Source: Desulfobacteraceae bacterium (GTDB lineage: Bacteria > Desulfobacterota > Desulfobacteria > Desulfobacterales > Desulfobacteraceae). Taken from it: a stretch of 64,000 nt of DNA. Under the pieces are notes generated by a model that did not search any database, was not told the DNA's origin, and was given only the letters and a program-made list of their open reading frames with translations. The stretch spans positions 28,132-92,131 of the forward strand of contig JADGFI010000020.1 of assembly GCA_016743945.1 (NCBI GenBank), given 5' to 3'. The number at the start of each line of letters is the position of its first letter. Position 1 is the first letter of the stretch. Both the position numbers and the translations under genes were made by a program. This document shows, piece by piece, positions 51,694 to 60,135 of this stretch.

Positions 51694-53456
51694 TCAAGTC
51701 CCAATGCCTTTGACTTTGACCTTAGGGGGTTCCCGAAAGAATCCAGTCCCCGTATATCATAGTAGCGTTTCCGGGCGTCTAAAAATGCGGTTCTGTCAAT
51801 GGGGGGGATTTGGATCTGGTTGCCGCTGGTGCCGGGTTCATTGAAGAACCGCCGGGGCAGATCATCATCCCTGGCATCAAATCCGTTTAAAGAATTGATG
51901 ATTCGTTCATTATAATAAATACGTTCCCCAATGGTAACAAGATCCTGGGCAGAGCTCGCCTCTCCTGTGACAGCCGTATAGGCCTTGGCATATTCTTCTA
52001 AGCCTGCGGCAAAAAAAATAAATTTACAGGCAGTGATGGAATCCACCACCGCATTGACGTCTTCTGCAATTTTAATGATTCTGGCCTTGCCGCTGAAACT
52101 GAACCGATCGGTTGCCACGGGTTTTCTGAAAATTTCATGGGTGATGGGGTAGGCCCGAAGATGGCAGCCGCCCCGGGTGGACAGGGCATATCCCAGGGCC
52201 ATGCCATAGGCCCCCCTGGGGTCATAGGCTGGCAATTCCAGGCCCTTTACTGCCATGGCTGCCTGGGGGTGCCCCATGGCAGCGGCATAGACAACAGATC
52301 CCTTGTTTAATATTTTTCCCTCCCCCAGGTCCTGGGCCATGTCATCCAGCAGGGATAAAAGACTGGCCCTGGTATAATCTTGTCCGGTTATTTCGCGTCT
52401 GCAGGCAAGGGTGACAGCAGCTGAAATGGTGTCCATGCCATAGCGGTTACAGCGATCATTGGCTTCAACCACAAGATCTGTGTCGTGGCACCCGATGAGG
52501 GCGGTAAAATGGGACATGGTTTCAAATTCCGGCATGGTTGTCGAATATTTGTCCCGGGTGCCGATTTTTTTGCTAATTTTCTTACATAGGATATGGCAGC
52601 CCCGGCATCCGTATTTTTTGGGGGTATAGGCTTTGGCATAAGCGGCTGCATTGAGTTGCCCTGCGTGTTCAAACCGGGTGGCTTGAAAATTATTCGTGGG
52701 CATCATGCGGCGGTTGTCCATGAGGTCGTACACAGCGCCCGTACCAAGGCTTGTAAATCCGTATTGGCCCATGAGGGCAGGGGAGGCAGCCGCAAGCCGG
52801 ATGATGTCTTCCCTGGCTTCTTTCAGGCCCTTGAGATCCTTCACCCGGGGGTGTCCCTGACCTTCCACCAGCAGGTATTTTAAATTTTTAACCCCAAAGC
52901 AAAGCCCTAGTCCGGACCTGCCTGCGGCATGGTGCCGGTCCACTGTGACTGATGCAAACCAGACCCCGTTTTCACCGGCAGGACCGATACAGGCAAGTCC
53001 TGCTTTTTTCGGGGAAAGGGTGTTGTGAACCTGGTGGGTATCCATGCCCCATAAAGAATCTGCCCGATAAAATTTTACCCGGGCGTTGGAAATTTCAATG
53101 CCAATGGGATGGGGACTTTTACCGGTTATCACCATGCCATCCCAGCCAGCCCGTTTTAGTTGTGTGGGAAGTTTCCCCCCCATTGATGCATCTCCTACAA
53201 GGCCGGTCAGGGGGGATTTTGAAACCAGGTGGCCCCGTCCTGATGTGGGGGCAATGGTGGCCACCAAAGGGCCGGTAAAAAGTGATATCACCATGTCTGG
53301 ATGATCAAAGGGAAGGGTTGCGCATTGGCGAAGATAGTAGCCGCCCATTCCTTTCCCCCCCAGATATTTTCGGTAGAAATCCATACCAGGAGTTTCCACC
53401 TGGAAATCCTGGGTGGTCAGGTTTATGTGCAAAATATTTCCGGTCCAGCCATACAT
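51678..53456 (-). CDS. aor: Aldehyde:ferredoxin oxidoreductase (tungsten type)
   Basis: A 592-residue AOR family enzyme. The N-terminal domain starts MYGWTGNILHINLTT and contains RKYLGGKGMGGYYL, TGPLVATIAPTSGRGH and GHLVSKSPLTGL. The [4Fe-4S] cysteines are in GCRGCHILCKK (residues about 295-303) and probably SITACKF near 485. Such enzymes hold tungsto-bispterin, oxidise aldehydes to acids with ferredoxin, or run in reverse to reduce acids. It is the first gene of a pair with the class II aldolase-like gene, which may supply or remove the aldehyde. The ATG at 53456 has only a weak ribosome site. Confidence 0.92.
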   Translation of the reverse strand: MYGWTGNILHINLTTQDFQVETPGMDFYRKYLGGKGMGGYYLRQCATLPFDHPDMVISLFTGPLVATIAPTSGRGHLVSKSPLTGLVGDASMGGKLPTQLKRAGWDGMVITGKSPHPIGIEISNARVKFYRADSLWGMDTHQVHNTLSPKKAGLACIGPAGENGVWFASVTVDRHHAAGRSGLGLCFGVKNLKYLLVEGQGHPRVKDLKGLKEAREDIIRLAAASPALMGQYGFTSLGTGAVYDLMDNRRMMPTNNFQATRFEHAGQLNAAAYAKAYTPKKYGCRGCHILCKKISKKIGTRDKYSTTMPEFETMSHFTALIGCHDTDLVVEANDRCNRYGMDTISAAVTLACRREITGQDYTRASLLSLLDDMAQDLGEGKILNKGSVVYAAAMGHPQAAMAVKGLELPAYDPRGAYGMALGYALSTRGGCHLRAYPITHEIFRKPVATDRFSFSGKARIIKIAEDVNAVVDSITACKFIFFAAGLEEYAKAYTAVTGEASSAQDLVTIGERIYYNERIINSLNGFDARDDDLPRRFFNEPGTSGNQIQIPPIDRTAFLDARKRYYDIRGLDSFGNPLRSKSKALGLEWTNL

Positions 53457-53509
53457 GGTGATTTCTATATAGTGAAACCAGGGTTAAATCAAGGTGATGT
53501 CGAGAGAAT

Positions 53510-53824
53510 TCAGGCCGCGCCCATATTATTTTCAACACAATCAACATCCAGAGCAATCATAAAATGATCTTTATATCCCATGGGGCTGCCGTCTGTGATG
53601 TACTTAATCCGGGTTGCTCTCTTCTCCACCGGGATTGTTTTATCCTGAAAGTGGTAGGTCATGGGAATAATATCCCCTGGTTTGATACATGCCAGGGCCT
53701 TGGAGCCTTTTTTCACAACGGCAAACATGGGTTCTGACAAATGTTTTCGAAGTTTAAACTGATAAAAAATCCCTGGGTTTTCCAGCTGGAATTCAGCACT
53801 GCTATATTTTTGTGGTGTACTCAT
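53510..53824 (-). CDS. Small protein of unknown function
   Basis: A 104-residue cytoplasmic protein without a signal peptide. Strands such as FAVVKKGSKALACIKPGDII and the closing KDHFMIALDVD faintly recall a PilZ-like barrel, but the RxxxR and D/NxSxxG motifs that bind c-di-GMP are absent. No family is assigned. It lies 53 bases upstream of aor in the same orientation and could be cotranscribed with it. An AAGGAG site lies about 10 bases before the ATG. Confidence 0.5.
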   Translation of the reverse strand: MSTPQKYSSAEFQLENPGIFYQFKLRKHLSEPMFAVVKKGSKALACIKPGDIIPMTYHFQDKTIPVEKRATRIKYITDGSPMGYKDHFMIALDVDCVENNMGAA

Positions 53825-54108
53825 AGTAACTTAAAAGCTCCTTAACTCATATCTATAACGTCTAATTAATCATGATTTTCCAAGGGCGATACCGTCCTGG
53901 TTTTTCCATGCAGTAACATAGCAACAAACAATAAAGCGATTTAGCAATTCCTGTGCCAGGTGAATAAGGGGCTGAATTGTTGGAATTTATTTAGAAAAGG
54001 GAGGGGGACGTTTTAACCGTTGATTACAAAAAGAACCTCTTTGGTTACAATTTTTGCACACTTTTAAACCGGCTGTGTCGGTGAAAATATTGGATGGTGG
54101 GCTGGGGA

Positions 54109-55074
54109 CTATTCCATCAGCAGAGTATCGAGGAGGGGCTTGAGCTGGCTCACTTTATAGGGCCTGTCCTGGTAGGCCGTTAAATCGTAACTGTCTGAAA
54201 TCATAACCAGGGGGATCTGTGAATCTTCTGGATGCTCACTGCCGTGGATTTTGCCATGGCCGCCATGGTCACTGGTGATGATAATCAGATATTTTGTTTT
54301 TTTTTGGATCAGAGCGATAAGTGGTTTAAGAGCATCATCAATAAAAAAAAGTTCTTCCAGGTATCCCGGGGACAGCCAGCCCTCTGCCGGACCTGCCTGG
54401 TCCAGGCCGCTGATATGTAAAAAGCAAAAATGTTTTCCAGGGAATTGAAAAAAAGCTGCGGCACGGTCCCCAGCAAAATCTTTTGACAGACCGTGAATAT
54501 CAATGTCTTCATTGATCAGAAATCCCAGTTTTTCCTTTGAATAAAAATACCCGGTTGAAAAGCCTGCGCGTTTTGGACTTTGGAAAATGGTTTTTCCTTG
54601 GATGGTTTCCTGACCTGGGCGCCAGGCATTGCCAGTCTTTCCATTCTCCAGAGGAGAAAGTCCTGAAAACATGGCAGAATGGGAGATCAATGTTAATGGT
54701 GGGTCTGTGCTCTGTCCCTTCAGGGTGTAAACCCCTTTTTCCATCAGTGCATAAATATGGGGACTTGATTTGGGTCCCAGGGCCTTGGGGTGGAGGGCAT
54801 CAATGGAAACAATCAGGATGTTTTCCGGGGGATGGGAAGCTAAGGATTTGTCACCGGCAACGGATGAGTCAGTAACAACGGATGAGTCAGTAACAACGGA
54901 TGAGCCAGTAGCAACGGATGAGCCAGTAGTAACAAATGGGCCAACAAAGAAAATCATCAGCATCAAAAGAGATAAAAATAATCCGGTCAAGATATTTTTA
55001 CCCCTTTGTCTAGGATTTCTATTCAAACTAAGGGAATGAATTTTTGGCTGCAAAGAGATGCTTCCTTTATACAT
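54109..55074 (-). CDS. Alkaline-phosphatase-superfamily hydrolase, membrane-anchored
   Basis: A 321-residue protein with an N-terminal membrane helix (LTGLFLSLLMLMIFFVGPFV, about residues 29-48), a repetitive Ser/Thr/Val linker encoded by an 18-bp repeat, and a periplasmic type I phosphodiesterase-like domain. Metal and nucleophile landmarks: VSIDALHP, PPLTLISHSAMFSG (Thr or Ser nucleophile), HISGLDQAGPAEGW and TSDHGGHGKIHGSEHPE. Substrate may be a phosphodiester, phosphate ester or lipid head group. The domain is shorter than most family members. It overlaps the Fe-S protein gene upstream by 8 bases. Confidence 0.8.
   Translation of the reverse strand: MYKGSISLQPKIHSLSLNRNPRQRGKNILTGLFLSLLMLMIFFVGPFVTTGSSVATGSSVVTDSSVVTDSSVAGDKSLASHPPENILIVSIDALHPKALGPKSSPHIYALMEKGVYTLKGQSTDPPLTLISHSAMFSGLSPLENGKTGNAWRPGQETIQGKTIFQSPKRAGFSTGYFYSKEKLGFLINEDIDIHGLSKDFAGDRAAAFFQFPGKHFCFLHISGLDQAGPAEGWLSPGYLEELFFIDDALKPLIALIQKKTKYLIIITSDHGGHGKIHGSEHPEDSQIPLVMISDSYDLTAYQDRPYKVSQLKPLLDTLLME
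54857..54946. repeat. Tandem 18-bp repeat in the linker of the hydrolase gene
   Basis: Five consecutive 18-bp units on the plus strand, the first four nearly identical (such as ACAACGGATGAGTCAGTA) and the last degenerate. In the minus-strand protein they encode six-residue units of the form VTDSSV. Copy number is likely variable by slippage without changing the frame. Confidence 0.85.
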
Positions 55075-55591
55075 CCAGGTTAAATCGGCTCATATAGGTT
55101 GTCAATGCAGTGGCTGTGTTACCATCGAGTCCCGGGCAATCCTCTGGCCCTTTAGACCCTTCGGCAATCTTTGTCGCAAATACCATGCAGGTAGGTTCAT
55201 TGCATTTCCGGCAATTTGTTTTGGGCAGAAGCTTGAGAATCTCGATGATTCCAGGTCTTGGTAATCCCTTGTAACTGGGTTCTATTTCGGCCCTTTTTTC
55301 CCAGGCCAAATTGATTTCATTTTTCATCCATGACACAATTTTTTTGGCTTCCTGTTCATCTTTAAGGGCATTGATGGCAATCTTTTTGCCCTGGACCGTG
55401 ATCAGTTTTCCCTGGGCCTTGAATATCACGGCAGGTGGATTCACAAGATATTCAAATCCGCCGAGCACGGCGTTGAGATAGGGAAGGGCACAGCTGACAT
55501 CCTGTTCAAGGTGGGCAAAACAATGCACGCCCTTGGCGCTTGACTGGCATTTTGATTTGAATATTTCCAATTTATAGTCTGTTAACAGCAT
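55067..55591 (-). CDS. Fe-S protein with C-terminal 4Fe-4S (PF04060-type) domain
   Basis: A 174-residue cytoplasmic protein. The C-terminal part has the cysteine pattern of the FeS domain found in the CO dehydrogenase/acetyl-CoA synthase corrinoid protein: TNCRKCNEPTCMVFA, then EDCPGL. The N-terminal 110 residues (SAKGVHCFAHLEQDVSCALP, then VQGKKIAINALKDEQEAKKI) have extra cysteines but no family known to me. It lies between the hydrolase gene and ccdA in the ArsR-controlled operon and could carry electrons to or from the thiol relay. The ATG has an AAGGAAA site. Confidence 0.75.
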   Translation of the reverse strand: MLLTDYKLEIFKSKCQSSAKGVHCFAHLEQDVSCALPYLNAVLGGFEYLVNPPAVIFKAQGKLITVQGKKIAINALKDEQEAKKIVSWMKNEINLAWEKRAEIEPSYKGLPRPGIIEILKLLPKTNCRKCNEPTCMVFATKIAEGSKGPEDCPGLDGNTATALTTYMSRFNLDV

Positions 55592-55607
55592 GGGATTTCC
55601 TTTGGGC

Positions 55608-56318
55608 TTAAGGGTATGTCAAAAATGGGGTGAGGATAAAATAAATTCCCAAAATGACAATGAAGGTGCCGGCGATTTTTCTGAACCAGCTACCGGCGGT
55701 GTTCCATGAATGGTTTTCCAGCAGTTTTTTTACGGCTGCCATTGAACTTCCGGCAATTACCAGAGGGAGACAATGGCCTATTCCAAACAAAAGAATAAAC
55801 AAAATGCCTGTGGCTATTTTCTCCTGGACCGTTATGATGGCAAGGATCGGGGCGATAAACCCGAAGGTGCAGGACCCGGAAAGAACCCCATAGGCAAGTC
55901 CCAGGACGAATGCTCCCGGGATTCCGTTTAATTTTATCCGGTACAAAAACCGGCCGGACAGGGAACAGGATTCAACCCCCAGCATGCCCAGGGCCACCCA
56001 GATCAAGACCAGTCCCACAAGTATCTGCCAATAATTTCCCACATCCCCTAGCATCCGGCCAAGGAGGGCACAAAGAATTCCAATAACTGTAATGGTGATA
56101 AAAAGACCCAGGGTGAATATGATGGAATAAAGACAGGCTTCCCTGGGGTTCAGCAGCTTTTTTTGCCCCCCCACATAGGCCACAATCAGGGGAATAGACG
56201 CAAGGTGGCAGGGGCTGAACAGCACACTGATCATTCCCCAGACAAAGCAGCCCACCCCGGCCAGGGCCAGGGAGCCTGTCATCCACTGGTTGATCGTTAA
56301 AAAAAAAGTGTCGAGCAT
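55608..56318 (-). CDS. ccdA: CcdA/DsbD-type thiol transmembrane transporter
   Basis: A 236-residue membrane protein with six predicted helices and the features of CcdA: a cysteine in helix 1 (SPCHLASIPLIVAYVGG) and another in helix 4 (GSCTFGFIAPILAI), the pair that shuttles reducing equivalents across the membrane. Proline-glycine kinks match the family. The thioredoxin gene directly upstream (1 base apart) supplies a periplasmic partner with CVPC. It is part of the operon that includes two other thioredoxin-like proteins and a permease, so it probably reduces a periplasmic disulfide. Confidence 0.9.
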   Translation of the reverse strand: MLDTFFLTINQWMTGSLALAGVGCFVWGMISVLFSPCHLASIPLIVAYVGGQKKLLNPREACLYSIIFTLGLFITITVIGILCALLGRMLGDVGNYWQILVGLVLIWVALGMLGVESCSLSGRFLYRIKLNGIPGAFVLGLAYGVLSGSCTFGFIAPILAIITVQEKIATGILFILLFGIGHCLPLVIAGSSMAAVKKLLENHSWNTAGSWFRKIAGTFIVILGIYFILTPFLTYP

Positions 56319-56319
56319 T

Positions 56320-56739
56320 TTAAGACCCCTGGTTTACAGACTGGCCCAGGGATCCGGGTTTTTCAACTCCCATTTGACTCAGCTGTTCAACAATTGAGCG
56401 TTCATCAAAAAAACCCACATGGCGGAACACTTCTTGTCCCTGTTCATCAAAAAAAATCTGGGTCGGGATGGCGCGGATCTTAAATCGGGGCGCCTGCTCC
56501 CGATTTTCCCACACATCAATGAACACAATGGCGGCACGGCCTTCATAGGCGGCTTCAAGCTTTACCAAAATCGGGGCCATCATTTTACAGGGAACACATT
56601 TTTTGGCCCCCAGGTCCACCATGGTCACCCTTCCTTTGACCGGGATTTGGGTAAAATCTTCGGCCATTACAATGGTACCGGAGAAAAAGAGTGTTACCAG
56701 AACTGAACAGAGCACCATCACCCTTTTGGTTAATCCCAT
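56320..56739 (-). CDS. Exported thioredoxin-fold protein
   Basis: A 139-residue protein with a signal peptide (VMVLCSVLVTLFFSGTIVMA) and a thioredoxin domain with active site C48-V-P-C51 (AKKCVPCKMMAP) and the cis-proline in AIPTQIFF. It is periplasmic and is probably reduced by the CcdA protein encoded next. ATG 56739 follows an AGAGGAA site. A longer frame reaching 56841 overlaps the upstream thioredoxin-like gene and is not used. The cytoplasmic relay protein at 56787 lies just upstream. Confidence 0.9.
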   Translation of the reverse strand: MGLTKRVMVLCSVLVTLFFSGTIVMAEDFTQIPVKGRVTMVDLGAKKCVPCKMMAPILVKLEAAYEGRAAIVFIDVWENREQAPRFKIRAIPTQIFFDEQGQEVFRHVGFFDERSIVEQLSQMGVEKPGSLGQSVNQGS

Positions 56740-56786
56740 GGACACTGTTCCTCTCTCTCGGGTCCTTTTTTGGGCTGTTCTGGTTT

Positions 56787-57020
56787 CTATTGATCCAGCC
56801 ATTTTTTGATATCCTCTTTTTTGGGCACTTTGCCAGCGCATTTGACCTGGTTGTCAATAATTACGGACGGAGTGGCAAAAACACCGTGGGAAGCGATCTG
56901 CATCATGTCGGTTACCTTTATTACTATGGCATCTGACTTACTCTCAGCGATCACTTCCTGGATTAATTTTTCGGTCTTGTTACATTTGGCACATCCTGGC
57001 CCTAAAACTTTAATTTCCAT
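56787..57020 (-). CDS. Small thioredoxin/glutaredoxin-like protein (thioredoxin_3 family)
   Basis: A 77-residue cytoplasmic protein of the MTH895/TM0996 type: the redox motif C10-A-K-C13 (GPGCAKCNKTEKLI), a cis-proline in FATPSVIIDN and a short C-terminal helix. It can pass electrons from a thioredoxin reductase to membrane or metalloid partners. It lies 36 bases after the permease gene and 47 bases before the exported thioredoxin gene. Such small redoxins frequently accompany permeases of this kind and ArsR regulators. Confidence 0.9.
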   Translation of the reverse strand: MEIKVLGPGCAKCNKTEKLIQEVIAESKSDAIVIKVTDMMQIASHGVFATPSVIIDNQVKCAGKVPKKEDIKKWLDQ

Positions 57021-57056
57021 GGTTCACTCCTTTGTATTATTAGAACATTGTTGTTA

Positions 57057-58127
57057 TTAAATGATCATATTGAACAAATAGCCCACCAAAAGGATACCGC
57101 TGGCAACCACCCCGATAAACACGGCAATCAGTTTGGGTTTGAGCACTTTTCTTAAAATTACCATTTCGGGTAAGGACAGGGCAATTACACTCATCATAAA
57201 TGCCAGGACCGTTCCCAGGGCCGCTCCTTTCCCCAGCAGGGCCTCCACCACCGGAATAATGCCAGCGGCATTGGAATACATGGGAATCCCGATGACAACA
57301 GAGAGGGGAACAGACCACCAGGAACCTTTGCCCATGATGGATGCCATTACGCCTTCCGGGACAAATCCGTGGATGCCCGCTCCCACGGCAATACCCAGGA
57401 TTACATAAATCCAGACCCTTCCGATGATTTCTTTTACCGCATCCCATCCGTAAACGATTCGGTCATAAAAGGAGAGCTTTTCTTCTTCCATGGACATGGC
57501 AGCCCCATTTGCCTGGGTCACCCAGTCTTCAATATGGGCTTCCAGCTTGAGCCGACCGATGACCCATCCGGCAAAAATAGCAATAAAAAGACCGGTTCCC
57601 GCATAAATGGCCGCCACTTTCCAGCCCAGAAGGCCGTAAAGAAGTCCCAGGGCAATTTCATTGACCATGGGGGCTGCGATCAGAAAAGAAAAGGTGACAC
57701 CCAAAGGGACGCCTGCGGTTACAAATCCGATGAACAAGGGAACAGCCGAACAGGAACAAAAAGGGGTTATAATTCCCAAAAGGGCAGCCAGCACATTGCC
57801 GGCAAATTCACTCTTTCCGGACAAAAAGGCCCGGGTTTTTTCCGGTGTGAAAAAGCTTCGGAGAATGCCCACCCCAAAAACCACCAGAAACAAGAGCATC
57901 ATTACCTTGGGGGTGTCGTAGAGAAAGAACTCCACGGACGCCCCCAAATGGGACCCTTGTTCAATGGGCAATACTGAATAGGTTGCCCAGGCGGAAAGAG
58001 TGGGCAGAAAATGGTAGACAATCCACCAGAGATATAGGGCAACGGCACCCAAGAGGAGGGTGGCCATATAGCCGAATCTGGCCCTGGTATCTTCGTTAAA
58101 AATGCCTGTTGTTAATTTGGATTCCAT
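57057..58127 (-). CDS. DUF318/ArsP-like permease
   Basis: A 356-residue membrane permease with about eight to ten helices in two halves. Motifs of the UPF0718 family are present: GIITPFCSCSAVPLFIGFV with the conserved Cys pair, VTFSFLIAAPMVNEIA, and GIPMYSNAAGIIPV. Some relatives (ArsP) export trivalent organoarsenicals, and others have unknown substrates. The FCSCS cysteines fit a thiol-binding metalloid. The gene is in an operon with an ArsR regulator and thioredoxins, which supports metal or metalloid efflux. The central hydrophilic loop (175-225) is long. Confidence 0.85.
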   Translation of the reverse strand: MESKLTTGIFNEDTRARFGYMATLLLGAVALYLWWIVYHFLPTLSAWATYSVLPIEQGSHLGASVEFFLYDTPKVMMLLFLVVFGVGILRSFFTPEKTRAFLSGKSEFAGNVLAALLGIITPFCSCSAVPLFIGFVTAGVPLGVTFSFLIAAPMVNEIALGLLYGLLGWKVAAIYAGTGLFIAIFAGWVIGRLKLEAHIEDWVTQANGAAMSMEEEKLSFYDRIVYGWDAVKEIIGRVWIYVILGIAVGAGIHGFVPEGVMASIMGKGSWWSVPLSVVIGIPMYSNAAGIIPVVEALLGKGAALGTVLAFMMSVIALSLPEMVILRKVLKPKLIAVFIGVVASGILLVGYLFNMII

Positions 58128-58219
58128 TGTGTCTCCTGATTTTTTTACTTATATATGGTCATTTATCGATATGGTTTGATTCTTTTATATCGTGTTTTTT
58201 TAGACAATTGCAAAATTTA

Positions 58220-58564
58220 TTATTTGCCAACAATATCAATCCGATTAATTCCCGGCAGTATTTGGTTTAAGTCTTTGATCTGCGCTTCATCCTCCAGCCA
58301 ATGCTTCATGTTTCCGATCATACTGGCGCAATAGGGAGAATCACTGCCGTCCGCCAGGGAATAATTGACCCACAACCCCTCCTTAAAACTTCTTACCAGT
58401 CCGGCATCCTCTAAAAGCTTTAAGTGTTTGCTGGCGGTGGACTGGGCAATGCCAAGGGTTTCTTTTATTTCGCAGACGCAAAGGGGGCGGGACTGAAGAA
58501 TTTTCATCATCTTTACCCGGTTGGGATCTGACAGGGCTTTCATGACCTTGATAAATTGTTTCAT
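58220..58564 (-). CDS. ArsR/SmtB-family regulator
   Basis: A 114-residue winged-helix repressor with KALSDPNRVKMMKILQ and the metal-site cysteines C29 and C31 in helix 3 (RPLCVCEIKETLG), the CVC pattern of arsenite-responsive ArsR. The recognition helix is QSTASKHLKLLEDAGLV. It most likely represses the operon in which it lies, by binding the palindrome at 59107-59138 or a weaker CGATAT/ATATCG repeat at 58167-58192, and leaves DNA when arsenite or antimonite binds. It is the second gene of the operon, 16 bases after the thioredoxin gene. Confidence 0.9.
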   Translation of the reverse strand: MKQFIKVMKALSDPNRVKMMKILQSRPLCVCEIKETLGIAQSTASKHLKLLEDAGLVRSFKEGLWVNYSLADGSDSPYCASMIGNMKHWLEDEAQIKDLNQILPGINRIDIVGK

Positions 58565-58580
58565 TTTTTTCTCTCTGTGT

Positions 58581-59090
58581 TTATGGTTTTTTTGATGGGA
58601 CCTTGGGCTCAGTCTTCTGGATTAAGGACAAAAGTTTTGCCCGGGATGGAATTGATCCCACTGCCGCAACCTTGCCGTTAATCACAAGGGCCGGAGATCC
58701 CATGACACCGTAGCTGCTGATCTCCTTAAAATCCCGGACATGTTCCAGTTGTGCGGCAATACCGACTGTTTCAATAACCGCCATAATTTCCTGCTCCAGC
58801 CGGTCACAATTTGGGCAGCCAGCCCCCAGAACCTTTATTTGAATCCCTTCAATTGGAAGGGATTCAACCGGTTGTCCCATATGCTTTTTATATTCACGCA
58901 CCAAGGCCGCTTCATACAGGTCTGTCACATTTGACGGGATATAGTTTTGGCGGGACACTTTTTCCACCAAAAGTTTGGCGATGTCATTATCCTGCATATC
59001 CTTTGCCTGGCTGGCTGTTTCCGTCAGAATAGCGTTAAGCCCGATGATCCCGGTGTTGTGTTTGCCAATTCTGATTTGCGTCACTGTCAT
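58581..59090 (-). CDS. Thioredoxin-like protein with helical N-terminal domain
   Basis: A 169-residue cytoplasmic protein. Residues 82-155 form a small thioredoxin_3 domain with C92-P-N-C95 (LGAGCPNCDRLEQEI) and a cis-proline in MGSPALVING. Residues 1-75 are a helical domain (GIIGLNAILTETASQAKD, then EAALVREYKKHMG) that often precedes such redoxins in anaerobes, with unknown role. It is the first gene of the ArsR operon, directly after the palindromic operator. It may reduce arsenate reductase or the exported metalloid. Confidence 0.82.
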   Translation of the reverse strand: MTVTQIRIGKHNTGIIGLNAILTETASQAKDMQDNDIAKLLVEKVSRQNYIPSNVTDLYEAALVREYKKHMGQPVESLPIEGIQIKVLGAGCPNCDRLEQEIMAVIETVGIAAQLEHVRDFKEISSYGVMGSPALVINGKVAAVGSIPSRAKLLSLIQKTEPKVPSKKP

Positions 59091-59106
59091 TTGTTTTCCT
59101 CGGTTT

Positions 59107-59138
59107 ATAGATCGTTAAAACGGAATATAACGATCTAT
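59107..59138 (-). promoter_or_regulatory. Probable ArsR operator
   Basis: ATAGATCGTTA (59107-59117) and its perfect inverse TAACGATCTAT (59128-59138) are separated by 10 bases and lie 17-48 bases upstream of the first gene of the ArsR-containing operon. The spacing and symmetry suit a dimeric ArsR repressor. The remaining 430 bases to the rubrerythrin gene contain no gene. Confidence 0.7.
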
Positions 59139-59573
59139 TTGCCGATTGTCAACACAGAAAATAAAAATAACGTATTCCCGGCGTGGGTCATTAGGGCCTG
59201 GTGCTGAAATTTGATCCGATTTTTTTTGATTCGTGGCTGTAAATGTCGTGGTTGGCCTTTTTTAAAGTAATTTTCTGGCGTTTTAAATTGGTGAAAACCT
59301 CCTTTGCTTGGGGATTGGTCCTCTCCCAAGGCAATTGCAATCAATCGTTATTGCAGCCATACACGGGGCTATAAATTTCAGGTTTCAGTCAGATACTAAA
59401 TTCGGTGCTTTTGAAGCGGGAATAATTTTGGTATAACCCATTTATATGGAAAATGGATAAAGAGAGCGTTTAAAAGAAACTGCTAAAAAATATTCAAGCG
59501 TGTTGGCTTTTTGCATTGGGCCGAGGCCGTTTTTTGGCAGGGGATACTATTCATTAATATTAAGGAGAAAAAC

Positions 59574-60074
59574 ATGGCGACAACCAACGACAATCTGAAA
59601 GAAGCCTTTGCAGGAGAAAGTCAGGCCAACCAAAAGTACAAAGCATTTGCAAAAAAAGCCAAAAAGGATGGTTTTACAAATATTGCCAAGCTGTTTTTGA
59701 CCACGGCGGAAGCTGAGCGGATTCATGCCGAAGGGCATTTGAAAGCCCTGGACATGATCGCTTCAACAGCAGAGAACCTTCAGTCTGCCATTGATGGTGA
59801 GACAGATGAATTTACCAATATGTACCCGCCAATGGTTGAAAAGGCGGTTGCAGATGGCCATAAAGCCAAGACCATGTTTCAATTTGCAGTTGCGGCAGAA
59901 GCGGTCCACGCCCAGATATATACCAAGGCACTGGAAGCCGTTAAAAATGGTGTAGACCTGGAGGTGAGCGACTTTTATCTCTGCCCGGTCTGCGGTTACA
60001 TTGAGTTGGGAACAGCCCCGGAAAAATGTCCGGTCTGTGGTGTAAAACAAAAGCTTTTTGTACAAGTTGCCTGA
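59574..60074 (+). CDS. rbr: Rubrerythrin
   Basis: A 166-residue protein: an N-terminal four-helix diiron domain (EAFAGESQANQKYKAFAKKA, AEAERIHAEGHLKAL, AAEAVHAQIYTKAL with the ExxH ligands) and a C-terminal rubredoxin-like [Fe(SCys)4] domain (CPVCGYIELG and CPVCGVKQ). It reduces hydrogen peroxide with electrons from rubredoxin or NADH systems, a standard oxidative-stress protein of anaerobes. ATG 59574 has a perfect AAGGAGA site. An upstream extension of 21 codons in the same frame is not used. It appears monocistronic. Confidence 0.95.
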   Translation: MATTNDNLKEAFAGESQANQKYKAFAKKAKKDGFTNIAKLFLTTAEAERIHAEGHLKALDMIASTAENLQSAIDGETDEFTNMYPPMVEKAVADGHKAKTMFQFAVAAEAVHAQIYTKALEAVKNGVDLEVSDFYLCPVCGYIELGTAPEKCPVCGVKQKLFVQVA

Positions 60075-60135
60075 TGGTGCTCTACAGCAGCTGTAAATCA
60101 GTTGCGGCTGCTTTTTGACATCGGTTAATGATATT

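Noticed and set aside
56740..56841. Upstream extension of the exported thioredoxin to 56841
   Set aside because: It would overlap the redoxin gene at 56787 and put charged residues in front of a good signal peptide. ATG 56739 has its own ribosome site.
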